64,000 bases of DNA from Cymbidium sinense (lineage: Eukaryota; Streptophyta; Magnoliopsida; Asparagales; Orchidaceae). Positions within the stretch are counted from its first letter, which is position 1, and each line of letters begins with the position of its first letter. The notes under the pieces were generated by a model. The model made no database searches. It was not told the origin of the DNA and saw only the letters and a list, made by a program, of their open reading frames with translations. The DNA lies in contig CM038222.1 in assembly GCA_021442155.1 (NCBI GenBank), forward strand, positions 113,339,121 through 113,403,120, written 5' to 3'. A program made the translations under genes and the position numbers. This document shows positions 47,932-59,989 of this stretch, one piece after another.

Positions 47932-48329
47932 GTCCCAAATCTCCTTTGTTATACTTAACATGAAAATTCTCATAAAATCATCACGTAAAAAAGTATGTTG
48001 TAATATATGACAAGCCTTAGCATTTAATTCATCAAGTTCTTTATCAATTATTGTTCATTCCACAAAACATTTTTTTTCTTTCATGCTATTTATTTTTATT
48101 ATGGGTGTGTGATATTGGTGCTTCAATATGTACCACATCCATACATTCTAGCCTCTTAAAAATGTTCTAACTCTATTCGTCTAATAACCAAATGGACACT
48201 ATCAAGAAGTGGAGATTTGTGTGTTGATAGTCCCTCACGGAGTGAACTCTTAAAAAAAACTTGTGTTATAGTGAAAAGTGACCTACTCTTAGATGTTGAG
48301 CCATTAATAGAACCCAATCTTTGATACCA
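47932..48329 (-). pseudogene. copia gag N-terminal part and leader (right half)
   Basis: On the minus strand, text after the primer site reads LGSINGSTSKSRSLF, then EGLSTHKSPLLDSVHL and RRIELEHF (48353-48156), and after frameshifts KELDELNAKACHILQ, TFLRDDFMRIFMLS and ITKEIWD ending at 47932. This is the start of a copia gag, with the next residue (KLS...) encoded at 2020. The join occurs exactly at the solo LTR boundaries. It would encode the particle protein; it is broken by at least two stops and shifts. Confidence 0.8.
48318..48329 (-). promoter_or_regulatory. copia primer binding site (initiator Met tRNA type)
   Basis: The minus strand reads TGGTATCAAAGA, ten of twelve positions matching the initiator-Met primer site of plant copia elements. 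It lies 4 nt from the LTR end at 48334. Confidence 0.75.
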
Positions 48330-48333
48330 AGAT

Positions 48334-49425
48334 TGAGTAATTATGGAACTCAAAAGAGAGGGTGGGTGAATTGGATTTTTTTTAAAAAACTTTACAAATG
48401 AAAAACTTGTATATAATTTTTTTAAAAGAAAAATAATTTTTAATTTAAAATGATTAATTATAAAAAATCACTTAATAATAAAATTAAGTACAAAATATAA
48501 AAAGGGAAAATAGGAACTAGATTTTTATATGGTTCAACTAGAACCCTAAACTAGCCTATGTACTTGCCAAACCACTTCAATTTGGATTCCACTAACTCAA
48601 AAATAACTACAACATATATTCTCCTACAACACGACAAGTACAACCCCAACACAACCATGTACTCTCCTACAATAAGGCGAGTACAACTCTAATGAAAATA
48701 ACTTTTAAAGCATTAAAAAAATTTACAAAAACTACAAATTTTGACACTATCAAATTCCAAAATATCTAGCAAAACAAAAATGATTACCTAAAACATAACA
48801 AATTGAAACAAATTTGACAAGAAAAATGGCTCACTTATTTTTAATGAGAAATGACAAATTCATTTTAAAAAATATAATTTTGAAATAAACAAACACATCT
48901 ATAATGCAACAAAATAAATTTCAGCGATGGTTGAGTTTGATTTCAAGAGAAATTATAACTAGATTCGATAAGGCAATGTGTAATTACTTTATTTGACACT
49001 AAAACTATTTCTTCAAGTATAAACAATGAATTTAGCATGATAAAAATATATTTCAACAAGCTATAATTTAATTTAAGCAGGTATAATTGTTGAAATGAAA
49101 TGATCAATGCAAACACAATATATTAAACCTCTTACAAGATAAATATTGAAAAAACAATGTAAATCAAAATAAAACAAATAAATTAAATTAAATTCCATCA
49201 AGTTAACAATTTATTTTTAAGCAAGATTATGCTCTAAATTGATTCAATTGAGCATAAGAAATTCAAATATTATTAGGGTGAGGTATTTTCAATTAAAATA
49301 ACATAATAAAATAATAAAATAATAATTTCTATGACTTAAAAATACACTTCTAAAATGTTTCTATTGATAAATATTCTTTCAAAAAGCAATATTGGTAAAA
49401 TAATTCAAGCATGCCAATGATTTTT
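48334..49425 (-). repeat. copia 5' LTR (right end uncertain)
   Basis: The sequence next to the primer site (GAGAGGGTGGGTGAATTGGA in plus sense, then CTTGCCAAACCACTTCAA and ACTCTCCTACAATAAGGCGA) has the style of a Tork/SIRE-type copia LTR. The right end is not clear because the partner LTR lies outside the window. I end it where a TGTTGGAG start of the next element is possible. The rest is A/T-rich with no other feature. Confidence 0.55.
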
Positions 49426-52400
49426 TGTTGGAGAAAAAATTTAGAGAAATAAAATATTTTTCTACAATGTGTCATTATTAATTTCACACAAATATGATTT
49501 ATTCTAAAATAAGATGATTCAAATAAACACCTATGCCTAGTGGATTAGTCTTCCGAGCAAACTACATCAAATCAAAGCTCGTGCGACTCAACAGAGCTTT
49601 ATTTCTACCAAAGGAAGCTTCCTCAATCATTGGAACCGTCGATCATAAGCTTCGGTGAGGTATGCCATTAAAATCGATCCTTGAATGAAAATAGGTTTGT
49701 CTTTTGTGAAAGAAATTTTCATGTCATGCAATTTTCACCATTGAATTTGATTATTATGCCTCCCTGAAGGTGTGGGATCATTTTCATCTCCATCCAAGCT
49801 CAGGTGAGCTCAGATCAGCAGCGATCGATGGACGGTAGCCATTTCTCAATGCTTGAGAGGAGATAGATCATGGACCGTCCATCTTGCATGATCGAGATGT
49901 ACAGTCCTGATCTAATCACGCTTAGAGCCTCTAATTAATCCCTCAAAATCATGGCTATAATCATGGCCATCCAACCTTAGATCAGACGGTCCATGGAAAT
50001 ACCACGTGCATCGCCATCCGAGTCAGCACTTGGATGTGATAACTTAAATAGCAAATCCCATTGTGTCATGTGGAAAGCATGCCGCGTCAGCACACTGCAT
50101 CAACCGCCACATGGCCCGATGGGATTAAGGCTTTAATTAGGTCTAATTAATTAGTTTTTAATCCTAAAGCTTCCTAAATTTATAACTAATTCAAGAAAAT
50201 TCAAAAAAATACAAACTTTGGCTCATTATAAAGATATTTCAAAATAGAATCTAGGAAAATTATTATTAATTGATTTTGAACAGTGGATTTGACTTAATTA
50301 AGCTTTAATTAGAAATTTAATTAGTATAATTACTCCCTAATTAATCAATCAATTAATCTCAAACCTTTTGTGCATGTTTAGGGGGATGACCTCTGCCACT
50401 CCTATTTTTCTGGGATTTTATTGGTTGCTTAATTAGGAAAACTAATGGATTAAGCCTTAATCACTTTCTTAATGTAATTATTGGATTAAGAAAATAAATA
50501 GTAAATTAATCAATCAATTGAGCTTATTAACCTCTGTTAATGATGTTGAATTCTAGGGAAATGGATTGGAACCCCTTTTCCAATTTTTTCTTTAAGCCTT
50601 CTCTGATCCCTCTTAAAGAATAAATTAATTAACACCCATTTATTAATTAATCAATGAGATTAATCAAAATTCAAATCATACCTAAGCTTTAATCAACTAA
50701 TTGAAAGGATTTAGGGATTGAGACTTAGGCTCCCTTCTTTGTCTCTTTCTCTAAGCCCATCTTATTTTTGTTGGTTAAGATTAATTAAGGTTTAATTAGT
50801 TAATTAATGAACTTAATTAATTAAAATGAATCTATTTCTCTAATTTAATCTTGGGTATCTCTTTGGGTGTTCAATAACCCAAATGGGGAGATAATGAAAT
50901 TATGGTTAGCTCACATGTGTGAGAAAACTATAAAACTAGTTAAGTGAGATTACTTAAGCTTAATTAACTATTAATCATGATTCAATTGCATTAGGCCCTT
51001 TTCATTTCTTAGGAGCATTATAAATTTACTTTCCATGTGGTTGTATATCATATTGGCTCATTGTTAATTAGTCAGTTAACTTTAGGTGATGTAAGTAAGG
51101 GTTAATTAACCTAACCTAATTAAACCATAAAATTGACCTAATTACTTCTTCAATAAATCAAATTAACTCACACATGGGGAATGGGATTAAGATCAACAAA
51201 CTTCTTTCATTTCCTAAATCAAATCAAACTCAAAGCTAAAATAATCTCATTAAAGAACTTTGGTTTATTTTAAGTGGCTTTATTTAGTATGATTGTCCTT
51301 AGGAATTAATTGGAATGAATGAGATCATGTACTTATGTTCCTTTATTTCTTTCCAATTATGTTAAATGTAGCTTTCCATATGCAATCATGCATTCATTTA
51401 TTTTAAAATTAACTAAATGAAATGGTTTCTTTTATGTCTGATTGCATGTGTTGATTTAAATTAAATAGGTGTGGCTATTATTACTATTAAATTAAATATT
51501 ATTTTTAAAATCCCATAAATCAATTATTATAAATGAAGTGATGTTAATTACAAATAACTATGAGTTTGCATGTATTGGTAATATAATATATGCAATATGG
51601 AGTTCTCTTTCCTTATCTTACATGGAATCATATAAGATTTACAAATGTATAGTTCATTTGAAAAGAACACACTATTTGTCTAAATCTATTACTATGCATC
51701 TCCACTCTAAGACTTAGGAAGAATTTCATATCACATATGTAAATTATACAATCAAATTAAATATGACTTCTTACATGACTTCTTATTCATGTGATTCTTT
51801 TTGTACATTCATATGCATGTGAGAAAAGCAGTATATTAGTCTGGACACCCCAGATTGTGAGGCTTTAAGTAGCCCTAAGTAGGTCTTGTATCTTACACCC
51901 CTGGTGCAGAATAATGGCATCATACTCACTTAAAACTCTTTTATATGTATATGTGTGATGTGACCAATGAATAAGAATCATAAATCAAATAAATTGAATA
52001 TAATTTTTTTTTGCATGGGTTTTTCCTATCATTTTAGTTGTTTATACATCTATATGTATCTAAGAAAAGTTGTATATTAGTTTGGACACCCCGGGGCTAC
52101 GAGGCTTTAAGCAACCCTAAGTAGGTTATGTACCTTATGCCCCTAGTGTAGAATAATGGTGTCATACTCACTTAAAACTTACATGCATGTGAATGTGTAT
52201 ATAGCTAATGGATAAAAAATTCCTCTTTTCTATTAAAAAGGCATGCATGAATAATTCAATCAAATGAAATATTTAAATTCCAAATACACTTCTTTTCATT
52301 CATCATTCAAGTATGCTAAAAATATAAATTGCATGTATAAGTATGCTTAGGATTTAATCATATGCATGATATACATGATGGAAAGAAATAAATGAATGTG

Positions 52401-54907
52401 TGTTATGAAATAGTAATCCATTCTAATTAATCGTAAGATATCTTTCTTATTAAATAATGTCATTTAGAGTGAACCAAAATTTAGTATTGATTAAAACATA
52501 TAACAAGCCATTCATTAAAGGAAATTTGTTAATTAACTTACTTTAGAACTGACTTAAGGTAGGAATGAAAGAGAGATTCCCTATCTTTCTTCTCTTTATA
52601 ACACTTGGTTGTTAAGTGTAGGCCATATGAAACAAAAGAAAGTACTAAGTAAAATCTTTAAATCAATTAAATCACTTAAAGGAAAATCAACCCTTTATAA
52701 ATTAAATCCCTCACACTTAGCCAATTACAACTCTAAAGCCTAGTTGGGACATACCACACAAGCTTTAATGCACACACATTAGACTAAGTCACCACTTCTA
52801 GCTTTATGTTAGGGCAGTGCATGGTTTGATATATGCTTATTTTATGATGTATTATTGTAGATTGGATGTTAGGGTGTATGTATGTAGTCTAGATGTTAGG
52901 CTGATATTAGCCTAATCATGTTTTCTATAGGGGGTTGTGCTTAAGAGGCCGCTAAATAAAAAATATATATATATATGCTTTTGTTGTGCAGGTTGCTTAG
53001 CCCCTAAGCACAATCCAAGTTAGGAAAGGTGGGCTTGGTTACCCATGTGTAGGGTGCTAAGTCTAAATTATTCATATAATAGCTTAGGTTGTATGGTGTG
53101 TTTAGCTAACATTTGTTTTGTAGGTGTAGCTAGATTTACTTTCCTTCTTTTAATGTAATTTTGTATTAGGATTAGGATGAGTATTTATGGGGGATTAGGA
53201 TGAGAATTGGTTATAAGACCAAGTCTTTTGTACCATGTGATTCCTTTGGAGCAAGCATATCCAAATCAAGCCAAAAGGAAGAAAGAAATGAAGCAAATCA
53301 AACAAAGAAATGGAAGATGAAGAAATGAAGAAAGAAGAATGAAGAATGAAGACCCCCATAACATTCATCATTTGTAATTGTAATTATTCTCTTATAATTC
53401 AGGTTGTATAAGAGTAGAGCTCAACTACCCATATTTCTTTTTGGGTTATACGGCGGTACCCAACCGCATCGACCTTTTATTCTTTTGTGATAGCTTTATA
53501 AAATTATTTGATATTTTGTTTAGCTTATGCATTAGAAAAAGCATGCCTTTTCATAGGTTTTTTTATGATTGGTGATTGTTGTATGGACTGGATGCGATTA
53601 GGCTCCTAGGATAAAATTATTTTTACTACACAAACTAACAACTCATAACTAAACCTCTAAAACAACCCATAACATCATATAAAAGCCTAGACATTAAATC
53701 AACATAATAAAATATTTTACAACCCCTTAGATAGATGTTGTATGTTTAATATCATGCATAATCATCTTATTTCACTCTTAAGGGAGGCTTCCATCTGCTA
53801 GTAAGGGCTTAACCTTTGAGAGCCTATGATGGAAGAACACTTCTTTCCCTTTTGATTTGGCGCATAATTAACTTCTAATGCATTTAGGCATACAAAATCC
53901 TATGGCTTGTGTAAAAATAAAGAGTCTCAAATTAAATGAAATTTGATAAAAAGTTGCATTAGATTTTAAGTCATTATTCATACATCTCATGCTCTAGTCT
54001 CTTAGGGAGTGGGTTTAAGGACTTAGTTTCTTTTCTAAATAATAATAGCCTAGCCATCTTTCAAAAGCATATGACTTGCCTACATGGATTTAAAGCAGAG
54101 GAGTTAGGCTATCACCCAAGCCATAATAAGTCCAAGAATGTGGTTAACTCTCTCTTGTGGAGGTAAACCATATACCCATTTTCACCTTAGATTTAGGTCG
54201 TGCTTTGGCCCTCGCCAAAGCTCCCTAGATTTAGGATCTGAGGTTGTTATTTTCCTTTGGGGCTACAAGCATAAATCCACACCTCTTAAGAATTTTTATA
54301 ATCTTGTATTGTGGAATTATAAGTCCTAGATTTCTAATAAAATTTTAACTCAAATAAATGAATCTCCTTAATTTCAAATATATAAAGCCCAACCATGGGA
54401 TAGATTGGAGTGCTCACTAAGTTTCTTAGCATCATGAGCACTCCCTACTTATCTCCTTTGGTTTCGATAATAACTCTCCCCTTTTGATCTATCCCACTTG
54501 ATCTTCTAAAACACAACCAATTTATTGATAGTTGTATCTTTGAATTCTTTGGAGATAATAATCGCCTACTTTAATCGAGAGTATTCTTAAGGGATTCACT
54601 TTCCTTAAGATGTAATTAACTATGAAGGCTTTCCTCCATAGGAAACTTAATGAACCCTCTTTAAATAAACCCTGCTTTACTTTTCCATGTAAAGGAGGAG
54701 AAAAATCTCTGGTATATTCGATGACCCATCATGCCTTAGGAGTCCTTACTAGGTGATTAGGTCCATTGTAAGGTAGTGATTTCTTTCTTTTGAGGTAGTA
54801 TACTATTCCTTAATGTCGTATCCAATCATCTCAATAAGTACATCCTCATATGTACATGGTGTACCCTCACATATACATAGACAAATGAATTAAAAATAAA
54901 TATCACA
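49426..54907 (+). repeat. Ogre-like 2 5' LTR (5' end uncertain or shortened)
   Basis: Homology with the Ogre-like 1 LTR runs from about 49600 (GGTGAGGTATGCC) to TATCACA at 54907, in the same order. Anchors include 52140 and 51890 (AGTAGGTCTTGTATCTTACACCC, duplicated with 52110), 53400-53460 (GTATAAGAGTAGAGCTCAAC), and 54380-54420 (TATATAAAGCCCAACCATGG). The first 2.6 kb of the Ogre-like 1 LTR has no counterpart. A TATA box at 54379-54387 lies about 520 nt before the LTR end. There is no gene in it. Confidence 0.8.
54379..54387 (+). promoter_or_regulatory. Conserved LTR TATA box (Ogre-like 2)
   Basis: TATATAAAG followed by CCCAACCATGGGATAG. The same box and flank occur, in element sense, in both LTRs of Ogre-like 1 (near 12447-12430 and 32100-32083). 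The conservation around it among copies that otherwise differ a lot supports a promoter role. Confidence 0.6.
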
Positions 54908-54915
54908 GATTTTTC

Positions 54916-54933
54916 TAGCGACTCCGCTAGGGA
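54916..54933 (+). promoter_or_regulatory. Ogre-like 2 primer binding site
   Basis: TAGCGACTCCGCTAGGGA starts 8 nt after the LTR end and differs from the site of Ogre-like 1 at a few positions. It is the same tRNA-Arg-type site, with G-to-A changes. Confidence 0.8.
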
Positions 54934-55114
54934 GGGTTCCTCTCTCCATCTCTAGTAGAAGATTGTTGTCTCCAAGCATCGATGGTGGACTTGCATTTTA
55001 TGTGAGTTCAACACTATCTTTCATTCCATTGGCACTTAGCTTATTTCATTCTTAAGCAAAGTTTGCCAACATCCTTTAGGTTTTATGACCTCACTCCATG
55101 TAGGTCTTGAAACC

Positions 55115-55135
55115 CCTATTGGGTTCCCCAATAGG
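55115..55135 (+). promoter_or_regulatory. Conserved leader stem-loop, Ogre-like 2
   Basis: CCTATTGGG and CCCAATAGG form a perfect 9-bp stem with the 3-nt loop TTC, about 180 nt after the primer site. The counterpart in Ogre-like 1 is at 31301-31321. Flanking words (CTCACTCCATGTAGGTCTTG beside the complement of CTTCACGGAGTGAAG) also correspond. Confidence 0.6.
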
Positions 55136-55289
55136 TTGAAAAACAAAATTTATCAATGAAGGGAGAGATAATAAAAATCTAGGACCTCCTTACCACTAGC
55201 TTGGTGAGGCGAGGTTCATCATAAAATTTAATAAAATAAATTTATTTACAAAATGAAACTTTCTAAAAGCACCTTTTTTGAAAATAGCC

Positions 55290-56840
55290 ACCTTCATTCA
55301 ACATACTCAAATTTGTTGAGTTTGTTGAATGAAGATTCTATTTTCAAATCATAACATAAAATTGAAACTCCGCTCAACATATTTCACATATACTAGAGTT
55401 GAAGTTTCTCTCTTTTCAAAATCATGAAAACACATACATGGCATCAAAACATATCATTAAATCTATTTAGCATACTTAAGATTTGTTAAATAAAATTCAC
55501 CTCTATGTTGAAATCTTATTTGACATGCCACATTTGTCAAACAAAGAATTCCCCTCTCTTTCCCAAAAGAAAGAGAGCATAGTAAATACACTTGATTCCC
55601 ACTTAACATGTCAAAGTTGTTAAGTGAGAATCTCATTTTCATGTGCATTTGATTCTCACTTAACATGTCAAAGTTGTTAAGTGAGACTCTCATTTTCATG
55701 TGCATTTGATTTCCAGTTAACATGTAAAGGTTGTTAAGTGAGAATCTTATTTTTGATGTCACATTTGATTCCAACTTAACATATCAGAGTTGTTAAGTGA
55801 GAATCTTATTTTCATGTCAAATTTGATTACACTTAACATATCAAAGTTGTTAACTGAGAATCTCACTTTCATATACATTTGATTCCCACTTAACATATTA
55901 AAATTGTTAAGTAAGAATCTCATTTCCATGGCACATTTGACTTTCACTTGACATATAAAACATGCTGAGTGAGAGTCTCATTTTCATAAATCATATTTAA
56001 TTTCACTTAACATATCAAATTAATTAAGTGAGAATCTCATTTTCATGACATATTTTACTCCCCACTTAACACACCAAATTTGTAAAGTGAGGGCCTCATT
56101 TCCATGTCACATTTGGACCTCCACTTAACATATCAAATTTGTTAACTGGGAGTCCCATTTTCAAAACATATATCACATCACATTTGGGCTTTCACTTAAC
56201 ATACCAAATTTGTTAAGTGAGAGTCCCATTTTCAAAGAAAAGCAAAACACAAATCATATCACATTTGGACCTCCACTTAACTTATCAAATTTGTTAAGTG
56301 GGAGTCCCACTTTCAAAACATAAATCACATTACATTTAGCTTTCACTTAACATACCAAATTTGTTAAGTGAGAGTCCCATTTTCAAAGAAAAGCAAAACA
56401 TATATCATTCACATTTAGCTTTCATTTAACATACCAAATTTGTTAAGCGAAAGTCCCATTTTCAAACATAAATCAAACATAGGTGGCTTCTACTTAACAT
56501 ATCAAATTTGTTAACTAAGAAGCCCCATTTTCAAATTCAACACACATCAAAAGGCATTAAAAAAATTTTAAATACACAATCACAACCTCTTCTTAGCATA
56601 CTCAAATTTGCTAAGTAGAAGTTCTTTCAAATCATCAATATTTTCAAACAAGATACACAAAATACAAATATCTCCAAGAAAATTTATCCTCAAAATTATA
56701 AACCCCACCCAACCTACTTAAATTGGTTGAGTATGGGTTCTAAAATCAAAATCAAATGGCAAAGACTCTCCTCATCACATCAAAATCTCTTCACTGAACC
56801 CCTCTTAACATATTTGAATTGTTGAGTGTGGGTTCAGGAC
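55290..56840 (+). repeat. Tandem hairpin array in the Ogre-like 2 leader
   Basis: About 22 units of 55-80 bp. The typical unit has CACTTAACATACCAAATTTG followed by TTAAGTGAGAGTCCCATTTTC. TTAACA and TGTTAA (with flanking CAC/GTG) form a stem around an AT loop. Examples start near 55600, 55656, 55772, 56133, 56195, 56273, 56344 and 56424. Variants keep pairing: TTAGCA with TGCTAA near 56593, TTGACA with TGTCAA near 55518, and TTCAACA with TGTTGAA near 55295. Minus-strand frames at 55463-55947 are by-products of the repeat. Confidence 0.85.
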
Positions 56841-56929
56841 TCCAAATCCTTATAATTCTCTGGGACAAATATTAAAGTCCGACTTAATTTTACATACAAA
56901 GATATGAAGTTAGTGCAGTTTTACACAAG

Positions 56930-57580
56930 ACATGGCTTCACAGAAGTTCATTTTTACTTTCCTCATTAGGATGGATTTGGCCTTAGATCGGGCCAACCTC
57001 CCTAAGACCAACTCCACCCACCTTGTTTTCTTCGGTCGGGGATTCGAGGGAGCACATGTTACTTATGAAGGGGCGACCCTCACTACCGTAAGTCGAGATG
57101 AGGTGGTTGGGTAGAAGTCAGTCATCCGCATTGACATGCCCTTTGATTCTAAGTACTCTCCATTGAAGAGAAAGGCTATAGTCGTTCCTACACCTCATTC
57201 TATGATAATTTCAGCACCTGTCCATCCAGTCATCCCTACCATTGCTCCAGCAAGAGCTACTACCTCCTCATTGGTCACCCCAAATGGGAAGGCTATCTTA
57301 GCCTCTGAGATAGTCTCCTCCACTTTTGAGGTAGTTACTAGTTCCCACTCTGCCTTGTTCACTCGTACTTAGTGCTACAAAAAAATTAAAAGATTAAGCG
57401 GGAACATAAGCGAGCAGCTCGAGAGCTTAAGGCTGCATCCCATGTAGCCAAGGAGGTTCTCCCCGAGAGGTCTCTCCACTTCTGACCAGCAATAAATTCC
57501 ACCCCCTTTTGATCTCAGATGGAGAGAAAGATTATCGAAGGATTGCTGCTTCTCCTCCACCATCAGCATAATATGAGACA
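56930..57580 (+). pseudogene. Ogre-like 2 ORF1 (unknown function)
   Basis: The likely start is the ATG at 56932 (MASQKFIFTFLIRMD), open for 60 codons to a stop at 57114. It reopens with SKYSPLKRKAIVVP and GKAILASEIVSSTFEV (57136-57372), and after a frameshift gives a charged, probably helical stretch (KIKREHKRAARELKAA near 57395-57445) and SQMERKIIEGL (near 57515-57550). The block order is the same as in Ogre-like 1. No domain is recognised. It precedes gag as the extra ORF of Tat/Ogre elements does. Confidence 0.7.
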
Positions 57581-58595
57581 CCGAATAGGGAGCACAGAAA
57601 GCCCTATATTGGGCTTAGGACTATCCTACACTAGGTTGGAAAAGCATAGGGATGCTCGGAGTCCAGTATCTTATTTCATTTGCGATCATTGATCCCTAGG
57701 AGTGTTAGGGGTCAAATTCATAAGGAGAGAGTCGTGGAGGCTCAAGCATCTATTCAGGCAGATAAGAGAGAGTGACGGAGGTATGCCATGCAGTCAGCAA
57801 CCTCTACCCTGATTGATTTTCTTAATTATCTCCCCATCAGGGCCGTTCATTTAGACAAGATTATTCTTATCGATGCTACCCACCACAAGAAAAGATCTCC
57901 CATTGAGGAGCAATCAGTGTTACCTTCACACCGCTCCCCTCGTTATCCACCATCACCCATATAACTCCCAACATCCACCACACCTACCAAAATCCAGAAG
58001 CCCCAATCTAGGGAGAGACCAGCCCCTTTGGTGATCCGACTATGGCCAAAGGATCCAACTCCATCTACACAACCAACCGAGGCGAAGTTCTCAACCTCCT
58101 ACTTGCCTTGGTGAAGGAGTACCTACAGATCGTGTTACCAACACCACCACCATCAGCCCATGTAGGGGAAGCGATGTAGTTTATAGTTCCCATGGTAGTA
58201 GATCTCCCTAGGGACACCACTTCATCGATTAGTAGTCATTATCATATCTCTTCCGTTGAGCATGACCATCTTAGAGCTAGCACTCTAGTGGCAGGTAGTG
58301 TTAGATGTATTTTGGTCAGTGACCATAGTCCCTCCACCGATCAGCCCTGAGTATTTGTGCTATTACAATTAGATCATTCCTTGGTTTAGATCATACCCGC
58401 TTACTGCGCCGAGAAGAGGGAACTCTTAGGCAATGATCGCATAGATTCTAAGGATACACAGGTAGTATTTGATCCTGATAAGGATGACCTTCTGAGATTT
58501 GAGTCCACATGGTGACACTCCAGCTCCCTTCAGAGAGATCAGCATAGTCAAGAAGGTGTTGTAGTTGAAGAAGATGATGTTGTCCATTCAACCCA
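57581..58595 (+). pseudogene. Ogre-like 2 region between ORF1 and the gag core
   Basis: Broken coding text with proline- and threonine-rich pieces (PPSPI near 57955, RPAPLVIRLWPKDPTPST near 58020) and an acidic block (KRELLGNDRIDSKDTQ, FDPDKDDLL near 58410-58500). It parallels 27621-28407 of Ogre-like 1. I recognise no domain. It may be the N-terminal part of gag or the end of ORF1. Confidence 0.5.
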
Positions 58596-59545
58596 ACACC
58601 TCCATCATCAGCTTAAACAAAAGGATTATCAGATCAATCAGATGGAGAAGAGGATGGAAGACTTATTAGCAGCCCTCCATGCACTTCAGAATCAAGCCTC
58701 AGTCCCACAGCATATACTGATAAAGATAAATCATCCCGAGTTAGTGCATGTCCTATATCAGCCCAAGCACACTTCTCCAATAGATCAAGATAGTGGTAGC
58801 TTGCATAGAAAGGTGATGCACAACACCTCCATGCAAGAGAAGGATATTAAGTAGTTTGTGGACCAATAGGCGAAGGATTCATTGGTGCAAGCTCGAGGTG
58901 GCTCATCTGTCTCAAAGGGTAGACCATACCCATAGGAATTTGATGTTGTCCAATATCCTAAAGATTTCGTGCCTCCTCCCTTCAAAATCTTTGATGGCAG
59001 TGGGAACCCTCGCCAGCATATCACACACTTCAGGGCTGATTGTTGCAACACTAGAGGTAAAGATTCTCTTCTTTTCAGATTGTTCATTAGCAGTCTAACG
59101 GGTGTTACATTTGATTGGTATTCTAAACTGTCCAACGGTTTAGTAAAGACATTTTTTTAGTTAGAGCACCTCTTAATCAACAGGTTTACTAGAGCTCAGC
59201 AAAGGGTTATTGTAGGTGATCTCATTGTAACAAAATAAAATCCAAATGAGTCACTTGATGATTACATTCTCAGGTGGAGAAACCTAAGTATGAAATACGA
59301 ACCACAGCTATCCAAAGAGCATGCCATTGAGATTCTACTCAAGAATATCCATGGCTCGGTTACTTTCATGTTTAAGAGGTTTATAATCAAAACCTTCAAG
59401 AAGTTAATCAACAAGGTAGCTAGCTTACAAGAGGAAGCCAAACAGTTGCCATTCCAAGACCAGTCAACCAAAGCCCAAACTTGGCATTTTGAGAGAAGAA
59501 GCCGAGGTCACAAGAAGTTGATAAAGGGAAGCAAAGCCTACTAGG
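58596..59545 (+). pseudogene. Ogre-like 2 gag core (pseudogene)
   Basis: The frame at 58642-58854 reads EKRMEDLLAALHALQNQ to QEKDIK and a stop. FVPPPFKIFDGSGNPRQHI and DSLLFRLFISSLTGVTFDWY follow, then a frame at 59290-59544 (PQLSKEHAIEILLKNIHGS, KTFKKLINKVASLQEEA). It is the retrotransposon gag core; the DGxGNP and FIxSLTGxAxxWY-like points are characteristic. At least five stops are present. The match to 26640-27620 of Ogre-like 1 is close. Confidence 0.85.
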
Positions 59546-59739
59546 GTTCAAGACAAGCAGTCCTCCTCTACCACCTCCTTTGCCACCACTTCAATCATCA
59601 TACCGACCACCTCAGTTGCCACAGTGGCCTCCATCGCCACCTCCTCAACAGTAACTTCATTAGTACCATCAGCAGGAGTATTCTTACTAGCTTCTAGGTA
59701 GCTATCATGTACCTACTCTTATCAATAAATTAAATAAAC

Positions 59740-59945
59740 CATATTCATTTAAGAGGGAGGTTGCAAGGAAGATCTTTAAGAACCTCTTAAAGAAGCCTGA
59801 TTTCCAGTTACTAAAGGCTAGGAGGCCGGAGGAAGTGGTCAAAAGTCATGATCTAAACTATTGCCCCTACCACCATATGCTAGGACATGTCTTAGAAGAT
59901 TGCTTTTCCTTTAAGGGTTGGCTTGAGCGTAGCTACAAGTCATCA
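59740..59945 (+). pseudogene. Ogre-like 2 gag zinc-binding region
   Basis: The text reads FKREVARKIFKNLLKKPDF, then RRPEEVVKSHDLNYCPYHHM and LGHVLEDCFSFKGWLE. The C-x2-H-x4-H-x4-C ligands are all present. It probably binds RNA. The matching region of Ogre-like 1 is 26326-26580. Before it, 59550-59740 is a proline-rich linker (PPLPPPLPPLQ-like). Confidence 0.75.
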
Positions 59946-59989
59946 TCCCTGGAATAATAGAACAACCCTAGTTGATAATATTTGGGATA

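Noticed and set aside
55463..55947. Minus-strand frames with repeated NNFDMLSGNQMHMKMR-like peptides
   Set aside because: They are translations of the hairpin tandem array on the strand opposite to the element. The repeat is explained at DNA/RNA level.
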